From a virus, in IMG/VR virus record IMGVR_UViG_3300044638_002927, positions 1 to 24,537 of that record: a DNA stretch of 24,537 nt; one strand, given 5' to 3'. Positions 17,300-24,537 of this stretch are shown piece after piece (the stretch's first letter is position 1; the number at the start of each line of letters is the position of its first letter). Under the pieces are notes generated by a model. That model saw only the letters and a list, made by a program, of their open reading frames with translations, ran no database searches and was not told where the DNA came from. The translations under genes and the position numbers were made by a program.

Positions 17300-19375
17300 A
17301 TGGCAACAGATAAAGAAGTCAAACTAGAACAGAATGAATTTTATGAGCCTACTGAGGCTGATAAAGAACTGACCGATTTCATCACCAGCCACTGCGACAA
17401 GTGGCGAGATTGGCGTGATGCTAACTACCTCCCCGCCTACCTAGAGTATGAGCGCATCTTCCGTGGTCAATGGGCGGCTGAAGACAAGACTCGTGAGTCA
17501 GAGCGTAGCCGTATCGTTACCCCTGCCACTCAGCAAGCGGTTGAGACTCGTCACGCTGAGATCATGGAAGCTATCTTTGGACAAGGCGACTTCTTTGACA
17601 TTGAGGACAATATCCAAGATGTGAACGGTGTGGCTATTGATGTTGAACTGATTAAGGTTCAACTGGCTGAAGACTTCAAAAAGGACAAAATCAGAAAAGC
17701 TATCGACCAGATCGAATTGATGGCTGAAATCTATGGCACAGGCATAGGCGAGATTATTGTTAAGACTGAAACCGAGTATGTTCCCTCAACTCGGCCTATC
17801 CCTAATCAGATGGGGCAAGCGGCAATTGGCGTGATGGAGAGAGACAGAATCTCTGTCAAGATCAATCCTATCAACCCCAAGAACTTCTTGTTCGACCCCA
17901 ACGGTACTACGGTCGATGACTGTATGGGGGTGGCGATAGAGAAATATGTGAGTATTCATAAAATTGTGCAGGGCATTGAGAAGGGTATCTACCGCAAGGT
18001 GGATATTGGTACTGCCAGTGAAGATACTGACCTTGAGGCTACCCAAGAGATTAGCCAGTACCAAGATGAGAAGGTATTGCTGTTGACCTATTACGGTCTT
18101 GTGCCTCGTGAGTACCTCAACAACTTAGAAGAAAACAAGGACATTGTTGACTTGTTTCCTGAGAACTCAGCGGCTGAAGACTACACCGACATGGTTGAAG
18201 CCATTGTGGTCATTGCCAATGATGGGATGCTGTTGAAGGCTGAAGAAAATCCTTACATGATGAAAGATCGTCCTGTACTGAGTTACCAAGACGATACAGT
18301 TCCAAACAGGTTGTTGGGTCGTGGCACAGTGGAAAAAGCATTCAATATGCAAAAAGCCATTGATGCACAGACTCGCAGTCACTTGGATTCACTGGCATTA
18401 AGCACTTCCCCCATGATTGCGATGGATGCAACTCGTTTGCCAAGGGGCATGAAGTTTGAGGTAAAGCCCGGAAAAGCTATTCTCACCAATGGCGCACCAA
18501 GCGAGATTCTTTATCCATTCAAGTTTGGTCAAACTGACCCAAACAACCTTGCAACTGCTAAAGACTTTGAGAGAATGTTGCTACAAGCTACAGGAACTCT
18601 AGACTCAAACGGTATGGTTAGCCAAGCTAGTCGTGATGGTGGCGGTATGTCGATGGCGGTTGCCTCTATCATCAAGAAATACAAGCGCACACTGGTGAAT
18701 TTCCAAGAAGATTTCCTGATTCCATTCATCAAGAAGGCGGCTTTCAGGTTCATGCAGTTTGACCCTGAGCGTTATCCCTCTGTGGACATGAACTTCATCC
18801 CAACTGCCACCTTGGGCATTATTGCTCGTGAGTATGAGCAACAGCAATTCATTGGTTTGTTGCAGACTTTGGGTGCTGAGACTCCTGTTTTGCCAATTAT
18901 CCTTAAAGGAATCATTGGGAACAGCAGTTTGTCTAACCGAATGGAGTTGATTGCTAAGTTAGATGAGATGATGCAACCTAATCCTGAGCAACAACAGATG
19001 CAACAGGCTCAACAGCAGTTAGCTATCCAAGCGGCACAGGCTCAGATTGCTGTAAACACCACTCAGGCTGAACAAAACAGGGCAGAGGCTACTAAATTGT
19101 CTGTTGAAGCTCAGTTAATGCCTCAAGAAGTACAAGCTAAGATGAGTGCAAGCCTGACTAAGAATCTTCCTAATCAAGATGATTTGGCTTCTAAGGAATT
19201 TGACAAGAGAGTTAAGATTGCTGAGTTGATGTTGAAAGAAGCTGACATCAAGAACAAGTCTAAGATTGTTGAACTGCAAATGGCAGAGAAAAACAATAAG
19301 ATTTCAGGCATGGAATCTGACTTCCTCGACCAATTGACTAGAGAACTGAATGCTGGACAGACAGGAATTCAATAA
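17300..19375 (+). CDS. Portal protein, P22-like
   Basis: 691 residues starting right after the TerL stop. The N-terminal part (about 20-110) has charged helices (KWRDWRDANYLPAYLEYERI), then the core with DPNGTTVDDCMGVAIEKYVS and DDTVPNRLLGRGTVEKAFN. The C-terminal part is a long Gln/Ala/Glu-rich helix (QQQMQQAQQQLAIQAAQAQI) like the barrel of P22-type portals. As a dodecamer at one head vertex it forms the DNA channel. Its length matches podoviral P22-like portals (about 700) and is long for siphoviral ones, which supports a short-tailed phage. It overlaps the next gene by one base (TAATG). Confidence 0.85.
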   Translation: MATDKEVKLEQNEFYEPTEADKELTDFITSHCDKWRDWRDANYLPAYLEYERIFRGQWAAEDKTRESERSRIVTPATQQAVETRHAEIMEAIFGQGDFFDIEDNIQDVNGVAIDVELIKVQLAEDFKKDKIRKAIDQIELMAEIYGTGIGEIIVKTETEYVPSTRPIPNQMGQAAIGVMERDRISVKINPINPKNFLFDPNGTTVDDCMGVAIEKYVSIHKIVQGIEKGIYRKVDIGTASEDTDLEATQEISQYQDEKVLLLTYYGLVPREYLNNLEENKDIVDLFPENSAAEDYTDMVEAIVVIANDGMLLKAEENPYMMKDRPVLSYQDDTVPNRLLGRGTVEKAFNMQKAIDAQTRSHLDSLALSTSPMIAMDATRLPRGMKFEVKPGKAILTNGAPSEILYPFKFGQTDPNNLATAKDFERMLLQATGTLDSNGMVSQASRDGGGMSMAVASIIKKYKRTLVNFQEDFLIPFIKKAAFRFMQFDPERYPSVDMNFIPTATLGIIAREYEQQQFIGLLQTLGAETPVLPIILKGIIGNSSLSNRMELIAKLDEMMQPNPEQQQMQQAQQQLAIQAAQAQIAVNTTQAEQNRAEATKLSVEAQLMPQEVQAKMSASLTKNLPNQDDLASKEFDKRVKIAELMLKEADIKNKSKIVELQMAEKNNKISGMESDFLDQLTRELNAGQTGIQ

Positions 19376-21087
19376 TGGATATTGAAAATCTAGCCAAAGA
19401 GTTAATTCTCAAGAATATGACTCCTGAACAGCAGATGGCTGTACTGGAATCAGTGCGTCAGTCTGTTGCCAATGCGAAAGAAGTGCAAAAGAAGAAGATT
19501 GGTGAGAATGTTGACTTAGTTGTCCAAGCACTCAAGAAGATTGAAGCAGATATTCGTGATCGATTTGATGCAGTTGGCAACACCATTGAAAAGCGTGTTT
19601 TGTCGATTAAAGACGGTCGTGATGGTGCTAATGGTACAGATGGTCGTGATGGTAAAGATGGCAAATCAGGCAGAGATGGGCTAAAGGGCGACAAAGGTGC
19701 TGATGGTCAAGCTGGTCGTGATGGTGAAAACGGTGTTGATGGCGTATCAGTAACCAATGCACACATCGACTTTGATGGTTCTTTAGTTATTAGCCTGTCT
19801 GATGGCAGAGAGTTGAATGTTGGTGAGGTTGTTTCTCAAGACATTGCTGAAAAGATCAAAGTCATCAGCACAATGTCCACCAATGCGGCAATTGCTGTAA
19901 AGGAAGAAGGGACTACGCTTACTAATGGTGTTAAGAGCATCAATTTTGTTGGTACAGGCATTACAGCAACTACATCAGGCGATGATGTAACAGTCACAGT
20001 AGCAAGTGGTTCTGGCACAGTCACAAGTGTGGCGGCTACGGCTGGTACTGGCATCAGCGTTACAGGTAGTCCAATCACTACCTCTGGAACTTTGACCATT
20101 ACTAACACTGCACCAGATCAAACTGTTGCTTTAACCTCTGGTACTGGAATCAGTACAAGCGGCACATATCCCAACTTCACAATCACTAATTCTGGTGTAA
20201 CTTCTGCTGTTTCTGGCACAGGCATTTCTGTTTCAGGTGCTACAGGTGCTGTAACTATTACCAATTCAGCACCAGACCAAACAGTTGCCTTGACTGCGGG
20301 CACAGGTATTAACACCAGTGGGACTTATCCTAACTTCACGATTACTAACTCTGCGCCAGATCAAACTGTTAGTTTGACTGCAAGCACAGGTATATCTACA
20401 AGTGGGACTTATCCAAGTTTTACTATCACAAATACTGCGCCTGACCAGACTGTTGCCTTGACTGCTGGAACAGGTATCAATACATCAGGTACATACCCTA
20501 ACTTCACAATTACCAACTCAGCACCAGATCAGACTGTTGCATTGACAGGTGCAGGGACTACCTCTGTTACTGGTACTTACCCTAATTTCACCATTACATC
20601 GAATGACCAGTTCTCGGGTACTGTGACTTCAGTGACTGCTGGTACAGGTTTGACTGGTGGAACGATTACAACAAGTGGTACTGTTGCATTGGATAACAGT
20701 GGAGTAGTTGCGGGTAGCTACACGGCTACAAATTTAACCGTTGATGCGTTTGGGCGTATTACCTCTGCAACGAATGGCACAGGTGGGGCAACGCTTAGTA
20801 ATGACACAAGCACATCAACCAATGTTTTCCCTTTGTTTGCAGATGCAACATCGGGAACAGCAACTACAGTTTTTACCAGCAATGCTAAGTTGCTTTACAA
20901 GCCTAGCACTGGTGAGTTTCAATCATCAATTGTGAATGCAGGGAATGGCATCTATGTCAACAGTCAAACTGTAGCAACAAGTTACACCATTGCATCAGGT
21001 ACTTCAGGAATGTCATCAGGGCCAATCACTATTGCATCAGGTCAATCAGTAACTGTTTCCAGCGGTTCAAGGTGGGTGGTTTTATGA
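19375..21087 (+). CDS. Long tail-fibre protein with collagen-like and beta repeats
   Basis: 570 residues. An N-terminal helical coiled coil (1-78) is followed by a collagen-like run of about 15 Gly-x-y triplets (81-125, e.g. GRDGKDGKSGRDG). Then come Thr/Ser/Gly-rich beta repeats containing five APDQTV units (about 246-409), then an end with SGTSGMSSGPITIASGQSVT and GSRWVVL. Trimeric phage fibres show exactly this mix, with the C-terminus as likely receptor-binding or trimerisation end. The gene overlaps the portal stop and ends in an ATGA overlap with an HNH gene, yet the fibre seems complete. Its place next to the portal is unusual (see findings). Confidence 0.85.
   Translation: MDIENLAKELILKNMTPEQQMAVLESVRQSVANAKEVQKKKIGENVDLVVQALKKIEADIRDRFDAVGNTIEKRVLSIKDGRDGANGTDGRDGKDGKSGRDGLKGDKGADGQAGRDGENGVDGVSVTNAHIDFDGSLVISLSDGRELNVGEVVSQDIAEKIKVISTMSTNAAIAVKEEGTTLTNGVKSINFVGTGITATTSGDDVTVTVASGSGTVTSVAATAGTGISVTGSPITTSGTLTITNTAPDQTVALTSGTGISTSGTYPNFTITNSGVTSAVSGTGISVSGATGAVTITNSAPDQTVALTAGTGINTSGTYPNFTITNSAPDQTVSLTASTGISTSGTYPSFTITNTAPDQTVALTAGTGINTSGTYPNFTITNSAPDQTVALTGAGTTSVTGTYPNFTITSNDQFSGTVTSVTAGTGLTGGTITTSGTVALDNSGVVAGSYTATNLTVDAFGRITSATNGTGGATLSNDTSTSTNVFPLFADATSGTATTVFTSNAKLLYKPSTGEFQSSIVNAGNGIYVNSQTVATSYTIASGTSGMSSGPITIASGQSVTVSSGSRWVVL
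19615..19749 (+). repeat. Collagen-like Gly-x-y repeat region
   Basis: Fifteen consecutive Gly-x-y triplets encoded mainly as GGT-x-GAT, e.g. GGTCGTGATGGT. Phage collagen-like segments form rod-like triple helices and vary in length between relatives by slippage or recombination. Confidence 0.8.
20110..20601 (+). repeat. Five 28-residue fibre repeats
   Basis: Each unit begins APDQTV and ends TYPNFTITN or a close variant (84-base period for the tandem ones). Units 1 and 2 are separated by a variant spacer (SGVTSAVSGTGISVSGATGA). The codons differ between units, so the duplications are not recent; protein sequence is being kept. Confidence 0.8.
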
Positions 21088-21611
21088 CAATAAAAATAAG
21101 GCCAGATTTTGAATTAAACCGAATCAGGAATTCGTGGACAATTTCTGATGCTGGAGTTCTTATGTGGATTTCTGGTTTTAAAACTGGAAAACCAGTCAGT
21201 GTGCAAACAACCAAAAAAGGACATCAGACTTGTTATTTACAAGTAGATGGAAAACTTAAAGGGTATTCTGTTGGGCAAGTGGTTTGGTATCTTTATTATG
21301 GGAAATGGGCTACGCAAGAAATAGATCATATTGATTGCAATCCAAAAAACCATAAAAAAGATAATTTGCGTTTGGCTACAAGAAGTGAACAGTGCAGAAA
21401 TAAAGTATCTGGAATAGCTGGAAGACCAAACAAAGGTGTTTACAAGCGTAATTATGGGAATAAATGGTCTGCTCAAATTTGGGTTAATGGTGTGTGTAAA
21501 AATCTTGGAACATACGAATCAAAGGATGAAGCAATTGAAGTTCGTCAATTAGCAAATGAGTTATTTCATAAAGAATTTGGAAATAACAAATCTTATAAGG
21601 CGGGAGTATAG
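21084..21611 (+). CDS. HNH homing endonuclease with AP2-type domain, in the fibre region
   Basis: 175 residues from ATG 21084, which overlaps the fibre stop as ATGA; an ATG at 21072 inside the fibre frame is less likely. HNH core: EIDHIDCNPKNHKKDNLRLA (79-98). A C-terminal AP2-like domain follows (NKGVYKRNYGNKWSAQIWVN, 116-135). The usual His of the first helix (SHRLIF in the other copy) is replaced here by SVGQVVWYLYYG, so it may be weaker or of a different sub-type. It is A+T-rich relative to the fibre genes and lies between two intact fibre genes. Confidence 0.87.
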   Translation: MTIKIRPDFELNRIRNSWTISDAGVLMWISGFKTGKPVSVQTTKKGHQTCYLQVDGKLKGYSVGQVVWYLYYGKWATQEIDHIDCNPKNHKKDNLRLATRSEQCRNKVSGIAGRPNKGVYKRNYGNKWSAQIWVNGVCKNLGTYESKDEAIEVRQLANELFHKEFGNNKSYKAGV

Positions 21612-21613
21612 AG

Positions 21614-22177
21614 ATGGCTTCAGTTGTTCTAAAAGGAGACACATCAGGACAGGTAACGATTGCCGCCCCTGCTGTTGCTGGTACTAATACGCTGACGCTT
21701 CCAGCATTAACTGGAACTGTTCTTACCAATAAGACCGTAGGAACTGTGTTGCAAGTTGTAAGTACAACCAAGACAGATACTTTTTCAACTGCTTCAACAA
21801 GTTTTGTGGATGTAACTGGATTAAGCGCAACTATTACGCCAACAAGCACATCAAGCCAAATTCTTGTGTTTGTTGCTAGTAATTATGGAACTAGCACTTC
21901 AAGCGTAGTAGGTATATTTAATTTGCTTAGAGGCGCAACAAACATAGCTCAACCAAGTACAGCACCAACATTTAACGGAACAACTATTTCATATACTTCA
22001 GTTGGCGATGTTATTAACAACTGGTCAATGCTTTTTCTTGATTCTCCAGCAACAACTTCTGCAACTACATATAAAATTCAAGGCAGAGCAAGTTCTGGAA
22101 CAATATATGTAAACAGAAGAAATACAGCAGATAGCGCCCAAACATCAACAATCACAATCATGGAGATTGCGGCATGA
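21614..22177 (+). CDS. Fibre- or tail-associated beta-rich protein
   Basis: 187 residues, Thr/Ser/Ala-rich. It starts MASVVLKGDTSGQVTIAAPA and goes on with VAGTNTLTLPALTGTVLTNK, a phrase typical of phage fibre proteins. The rest (TSTSSQILVFVASNYGTSTS; KIQGRASSGTIYVNRRNTAD) resembles a jelly-roll head as in receptor-binding domains. Starts two bases after the HNH stop and overlaps the next gene by four bases. Probably a receptor-binding or short-fibre subunit. Confidence 0.65.
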   Translation: MASVVLKGDTSGQVTIAAPAVAGTNTLTLPALTGTVLTNKTVGTVLQVVSTTKTDTFSTASTSFVDVTGLSATITPTSTSSQILVFVASNYGTSTSSVVGIFNLLRGATNIAQPSTAPTFNGTTISYTSVGDVINNWSMLFLDSPATTSATTYKIQGRASSGTIYVNRRNTADSAQTSTITIMEIAA

Positions 22178-22443
22178 ATCACAATGCAATATATGCTCTT
22201 TACCCGCAAGTTGTCACAGTTGATGATACTGATGGCGCAAAAAATGCCCAAGGAAATCAAGTCGAAATTGACATGGATTTGGTAAATGCTTGGGTTGACC
22301 CTAACGCATACAAAGCCAAGCGTTCGGCTGAGTATCCACCAATCACTGACTATCTTGATGGTGTAGTCAAAGGCGATCAAGCACAGATTGATAAGTACAT
22401 TGCTGATTGTTTGGCAGTTAAAACAAAATATCCAAAGGCTTAA
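22174..22443 (+). CDS. Small tail-fibre accessory protein, XkdW-like
   Basis: 89 residues, ATGA overlap with the gene before. N-terminus MNHNAIYALYPQVVTVDDTD and C-terminus AEYPPITDYLDGVVKGDQAQ, then YIADCLAVKTKYPKA. The E-Y-P-x-x-x-D-Y-L-D-G-x-V-K-G-D motif occurs in short XkdW-like tail proteins of phages, thought to help fibre assembly or attachment. Placed between receptor-type genes, which supports a fibre-accessory role. Confidence 0.65.
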   Translation: MNHNAIYALYPQVVTVDDTDGAKNAQGNQVEIDMDLVNAWVDPNAYKAKRSAEYPPITDYLDGVVKGDQAQIDKYIADCLAVKTKYPKA

Positions 22444-22445
22444 CC

Positions 22446-23063
22446 ATGTCAATACTTGCTTTAACTTCTGACACGCTGATTGGTACGCCAGCCACAGGCA
22501 ACATCGAATATTCCAGCCCGATCTTTACCGGCACACCTATTGGCACACAGCGAGGCATTGTTCCGACTCAACAGTATTACAGACTGAATTCTGCTAATGT
22601 GGGGGCTAACGCTACTGGCGCACAAAGTATATTCGGTGTTGGTGTAACGCTATCAGCAAGCACGGTGTACGAGTTTGAAATGCTTGTTGCACTTAGTAAA
22701 TCTGCTGGTGGAACAAGCCACACTGTTGGATTTGGTTTTGGTGGTACAGCAACAATTAACAATATTTTTTACAACGCAATAGCAGTTGGGACTGCCTCCT
22801 CCGCGGCTAACGGCACTGCGTATGGGTCATATGTAGCAACAGCATCTAATACAAACACTAATGCAACAACAACAGCTACCACCATTTTCTGGGGGTTTAC
22901 TATTAAAGGAACAGTATCAATCAACACTGGCGGCACATTCATTCCGCAGTACACGCTGTCAGCCGCACCTGGTGGGGCTTACTCCACAGCCATTGGTAGC
23001 TTTATCCGAATTGCACCAGTTAGTGCATCTGGTTCTAACACTTCAGTAGGGGCATGGGCATGA
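22446..23063 (+). CDS. Receptor-binding-type structural protein
   Basis: 205 residues, Thr/Ala/Gly/Ser-rich, hardly any charged residues. Repeated beta-type sequence (TGAQSIFGVGVTLSASTVYE, then FEMLVALSKSAGGTSHTVGF, then AAPGGAYSTAIGSFIRIAPV) suggests a jelly-roll head. Starts after the XkdW-like gene with a two-base gap and overlaps the next as ATGA. It probably forms part of the tail tip or a decoration; the host receptor is unknown. Confidence 0.6.
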   Translation: MSILALTSDTLIGTPATGNIEYSSPIFTGTPIGTQRGIVPTQQYYRLNSANVGANATGAQSIFGVGVTLSASTVYEFEMLVALSKSAGGTSHTVGFGFGGTATINNIFYNAIAVGTASSAANGTAYGSYVATASNTNTNATTTATTIFWGFTIKGTVSINTGGTFIPQYTLSAAPGGAYSTAIGSFIRIAPVSASGSNTSVGAWA

Positions 23064-23593
23064 GCGTAATTATTGATGGATCAGCAAGCGTCACGATCAA
23101 CTCAGGTGCGGTACTGGGGATTACCTCTGGCACTGCTGTTGCATCTACATCAGGTACAAGCATTGACTTCACAGGTATCCCATCGTGGGTGAAGCGTATT
23201 ACTGTGATGTTTGACGTAGTTTCAACTAATGGCTCTGCCATTATCCTTATTCAACTTGGTGATTCTGGCGGTATAGAGACAACAAATTATGTTGGGTCTT
23301 CGTTTTACATCCAAGGCGGTGGCGGCGGTCAGTATATGTCGGTTTATGGTGGATTTAACTTTTACGGTTCTGGTGGAGCCGCAAACACAAACACAGGTTC
23401 TTTAGTTCTTACACAAATTTCAACAAACAAATGGGTCGCAAACGGGTATTTTGCTGGTTCAGCTACTTTTGTTAATGTTTGGATTGCAGGGGTAAAAACA
23501 CTTTCAGATACTCTTGATCGAGTGCGTATTACAACATCTAACGGCACAGACGCATTCGATGCTGGCTCAATCAACATTCTTTATGAAGGCTAA
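23060..23593 (+). CDS. Receptor-binding-type structural protein
   Basis: 178 residues minus the N-terminal two of the longest frame. ATG 23060 overlaps the previous stop as ATGA (ATG 23054 is in frame but overlaps more). Sequence: MSVIIDGSASVTINSGAVLG, then SSFYIQGGGGGQYMSVYGGF, and ends ILYEG. The FTGIPSWVKRITVMFD motif and Gly-rich loops are frequent in phage tail and fibre heads. Similar style to 21614-22177 and 22446-23063, so the three may be alternate or combined adhesins. Confidence 0.62.
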   Translation: MSVIIDGSASVTINSGAVLGITSGTAVASTSGTSIDFTGIPSWVKRITVMFDVVSTNGSAIILIQLGDSGGIETTNYVGSSFYIQGGGGGQYMSVYGGFNFYGSGGAANTNTGSLVLTQISTNKWVANGYFAGSATFVNVWIAGVKTLSDTLDRVRITTSNGTDAFDAGSINILYEG

Positions 23594-23596
23594 ACC

Positions 23597-23794
23597 ATGA
23601 CACACAGAATAGTAGTTAATGTCGAAACAGGCGTGACCACACAAGTTGAGTACACACCTGAAGAACAAGCAATCCATGATGCGGCAGTAGCGGCACAACA
23701 GGCAGAAGCAGAAGCTAAGGCATTAGCAGATGCACAGGCATTGGCAGATGCACAAGCGGCACAGCAAACAACAACTCAAAGCACAACCCCATGA
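23597..23794 (+). CDS. Small Ala/Gln-rich fibre-associated protein
   Basis: 65 residues: N-terminal MTHRIVVNVETGVTTQVEYT, then PEEQAIHDAAVAAQQAEAEA and a repetitive Ala/Asp/Gln helix (ALADAQ twice), ending TTTQSTTP. The conserved V-x-x-E-T-G-x-x-x-x-x-x-Y-T-x-E-E-Q N-terminus is frequent in small phage tail proteins. Probably an assembly partner of the fibres. It overlaps the next gene by four bases. Confidence 0.6.
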   Translation: MTHRIVVNVETGVTTQVEYTPEEQAIHDAAVAAQQAEAEAKALADAQALADAQAAQQTTTQSTTP

Positions 23795-24030
23795 CCCCAG
23801 AACTACAAAAGTATTATGAAGACCGATTTTCCATGATGGGGCAGGAAGGTTGGAAGGATTTGTGCATAGATATTGACAATATGATAGAGTCACTCAATAA
23901 TCTAAGCGTTATTCCTGATGAAAAGACCTTGATGTTCAAAAAAGGTGAACTTTCCATCTTGACTTGGCTGAAAACCTTGAAAGAGGTCAGCGAACGAGCC
24001 TACGAGGAATTGAATGAAAAGAATGTTTGA
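23791..24030 (+). CDS. 79-residue helical phage protein
   Basis: ATGA overlap with the previous gene. Helical and acidic: MTPELQKYYEDRFSMMGQEG, then WKDLCIDIDNMIESLNNLSV, then a C-terminal helix ending ELNEKNV. Similar short helical proteins appear before scaffold genes in related phages and may be head-assembly factors; no motif fixes a function. The next gene starts inside it (17-base overlap). Confidence 0.62.
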   Translation: MTPELQKYYEDRFSMMGQEGWKDLCIDIDNMIESLNNLSVIPDEKTLMFKKGELSILTWLKTLKEVSERAYEELNEKNV

Positions 24031-24241
24031 TTTTGCCTGTGAAAATGGGCATAAAACTGAAAGACTTGTTGATTATGAGTTAACAAGTTTTCGATGTGAG
24101 TGCGGAGAAACAGCCAACCGTACTCTATCTGCTCCAAACTTCAAGTTAGAAGGGTGGTCTGGTTCTTTTCCATCAGAGCATGGAAGGTTCGAGAAAAAAC
24201 ACCTAGATCAACTGAAGTGGGAGCAAAAGCACAACTCATAA
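24014..24241 (+). CDS. Small zinc-ribbon protein (FmdB-like)
   Basis: 75 residues from ATG 24014 (GAGG six bases upstream); ATG 24023 is an alternative. One C-x3-H pair (DFACENGHKTERL) and one C-x-C pair (FRCECGE) form a short zinc ribbon resembling FmdB-type putative regulatory proteins, followed by a basic, His/Lys-rich tail. Its place before the scaffold gene suggests a head-assembly or regulatory job. Function uncertain. Confidence 0.65.
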   Translation: MKRMFDFACENGHKTERLVDYELTSFRCECGETANRTLSAPNFKLEGWSGSFPSEHGRFEKKHLDQLKWEQKHNS

Positions 24242-24296
24242 GCAGAAATGCCGAGTTGAATGTCCTAGAACCGATAACGGCAGGAAAAGGAAGAAT

Positions 24297-24537
24297 ATGT
24301 TGATTGACAATGAAGATGAGTCGCTAAGTGAGTTAGATGCAGTTGAGCAAAAGAAGCAACTACCTGAAGTAGCACCCTTATCCGAGATGCCTGAGAAATA
24401 CAGGCAGAAATCTTTGGAAGAAGTGGTCAAAATGCACCAAGAAGCTGAGAAGCTGATTGGAAAGCAAGCGCAGGAAGTTGGGGAAGTGCGAAAGCTGGCA
24501 GATGAACTTATAAAGCAAAACCTCTCCTCTAAACAAC
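24297..24537 (+). CDS. Probable scaffolding protein, N-terminal part (partial)
   Basis: ATG 24297 has AAGGAAG upstream; the frame is open to the window end (80 codons). It is acidic at the N-terminus (MLIDNEDESLSELDAVEQKK), then charged with Pro/Met (PEKYRQKSLEEVVKMHQEAE), and turns into a Glu/Lys/Gln coiled coil. Acidic starts plus long coiled coils are typical of phage scaffolding proteins, which normally lie between the portal and coat genes, as expected here. The coat gene would follow outside the window. Confidence 0.6.
   Translation, partial: MLIDNEDESLSELDAVEQKKQLPEVAPLSEMPEKYRQKSLEEVVKMHQEAEKLIGKQAQEVGEVRKLADELIKQNLSSKQ

Noticed and set aside
19836-20315. Val/Pro-rich minus-strand frames opposite the fibre
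   Set aside because: Mirror images of Thr/Ser/Gly repeats on the other strand, a common artefact.
20110-20601. CRISPR-like array
   Set aside because: The repeats are in-frame protein repeats of 84 bases with no constant DNA repeat and spacer pattern.
19375-21087. Diversity-generating retroelement acting on the fibre repeats
   Set aside because: No reverse transcriptase and no template repeat seen; the repeats differ mainly by synonymous changes.

Overview
The window is a continuous stretch of a tailed bacteriophage genome, most likely a short-tailed (podovirus-like) double-stranded DNA phage. The evidence is a large terminase, a portal with a long Gln/Ala-rich C-terminus of the P22 type, a collagen-like fibre gene, a complete Gram-negative lysis cassette (Rz with nested Rz1) and dense gene packing with ATGA/TAATG overlaps. 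The spanins and lipoproteins require a Gram-negative host. Fur-box-like and IHF-like sites and the look of the small proteins suggest an aquatic proteobacterium, perhaps betaproteobacterial, but that is inference. No integrase, recognisable CI-type repressor, tRNA, CRISPR array, transposase or reverse transcriptase was seen.

Layout. (1) 1-3541, plus strand: the end of a large virion-interior protein, then a membrane and lysis block (TM proteins, a lipoprotein, a holin candidate, Rz/Rz1 and an M15 peptidase endolysin). (2) 3538-8635, minus strand: an early operon read leftward from a promoter/operator at about 8665-8715. It holds many small genes followed by a recombination set (Sak-type annealing protein, YqaJ exonuclease, SSB-like protein), an HNH homing endonuclease and a winged-helix protein. 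(3) 8744-10924, plus strand: a divergent replication block with a DUF1376 initiator carrying internal iterons (a likely origin), a RuvC-type resolvase and small proteins. (4) 10978-13852, minus strand: an accessory operon of small genes headed by a SprT-like metallopeptidase. It has a repeated intergenic design and is strongly enriched in the 8-mer GTTTAAAC. (5) 13853-15114: a regulatory region of about 1.3 kb with one small minus-strand gene, operator-like CATATTG repeats, an IHF consensus, Fur-like repeats and a predicted pseudoknotted RNA. (6) 15115-24537, plus strand: the packaging and structural operon (small terminase candidate, TerL, portal, a long fibre and a run of small receptor-binding-type proteins with a second HNH gene, then the start of a probable scaffolding protein).

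How it works together. The leftward and rightward early operons diverge at about 8.7 kb and supply recombination and replication. The late operon packages DNA and builds the head and fibres, and the left end supplies ejection and lysis. The least understood parts are the accessory operon (11.0-13.9 kb) and the noncoding region beside it (13.9-15.1 kb). The strongest candidates for something undescribed are the pseudoknotted RNA at 14402-14606, the GTTTAAAC/hairpin/TTGAAAGG cassette design, and the Fur-like sites. Two pairs of tiny paralogous genes, an ATT start codon and two long out-of-frame overlaps are also notable. All functional calls rest on motif recognition by eye; no database search was run.
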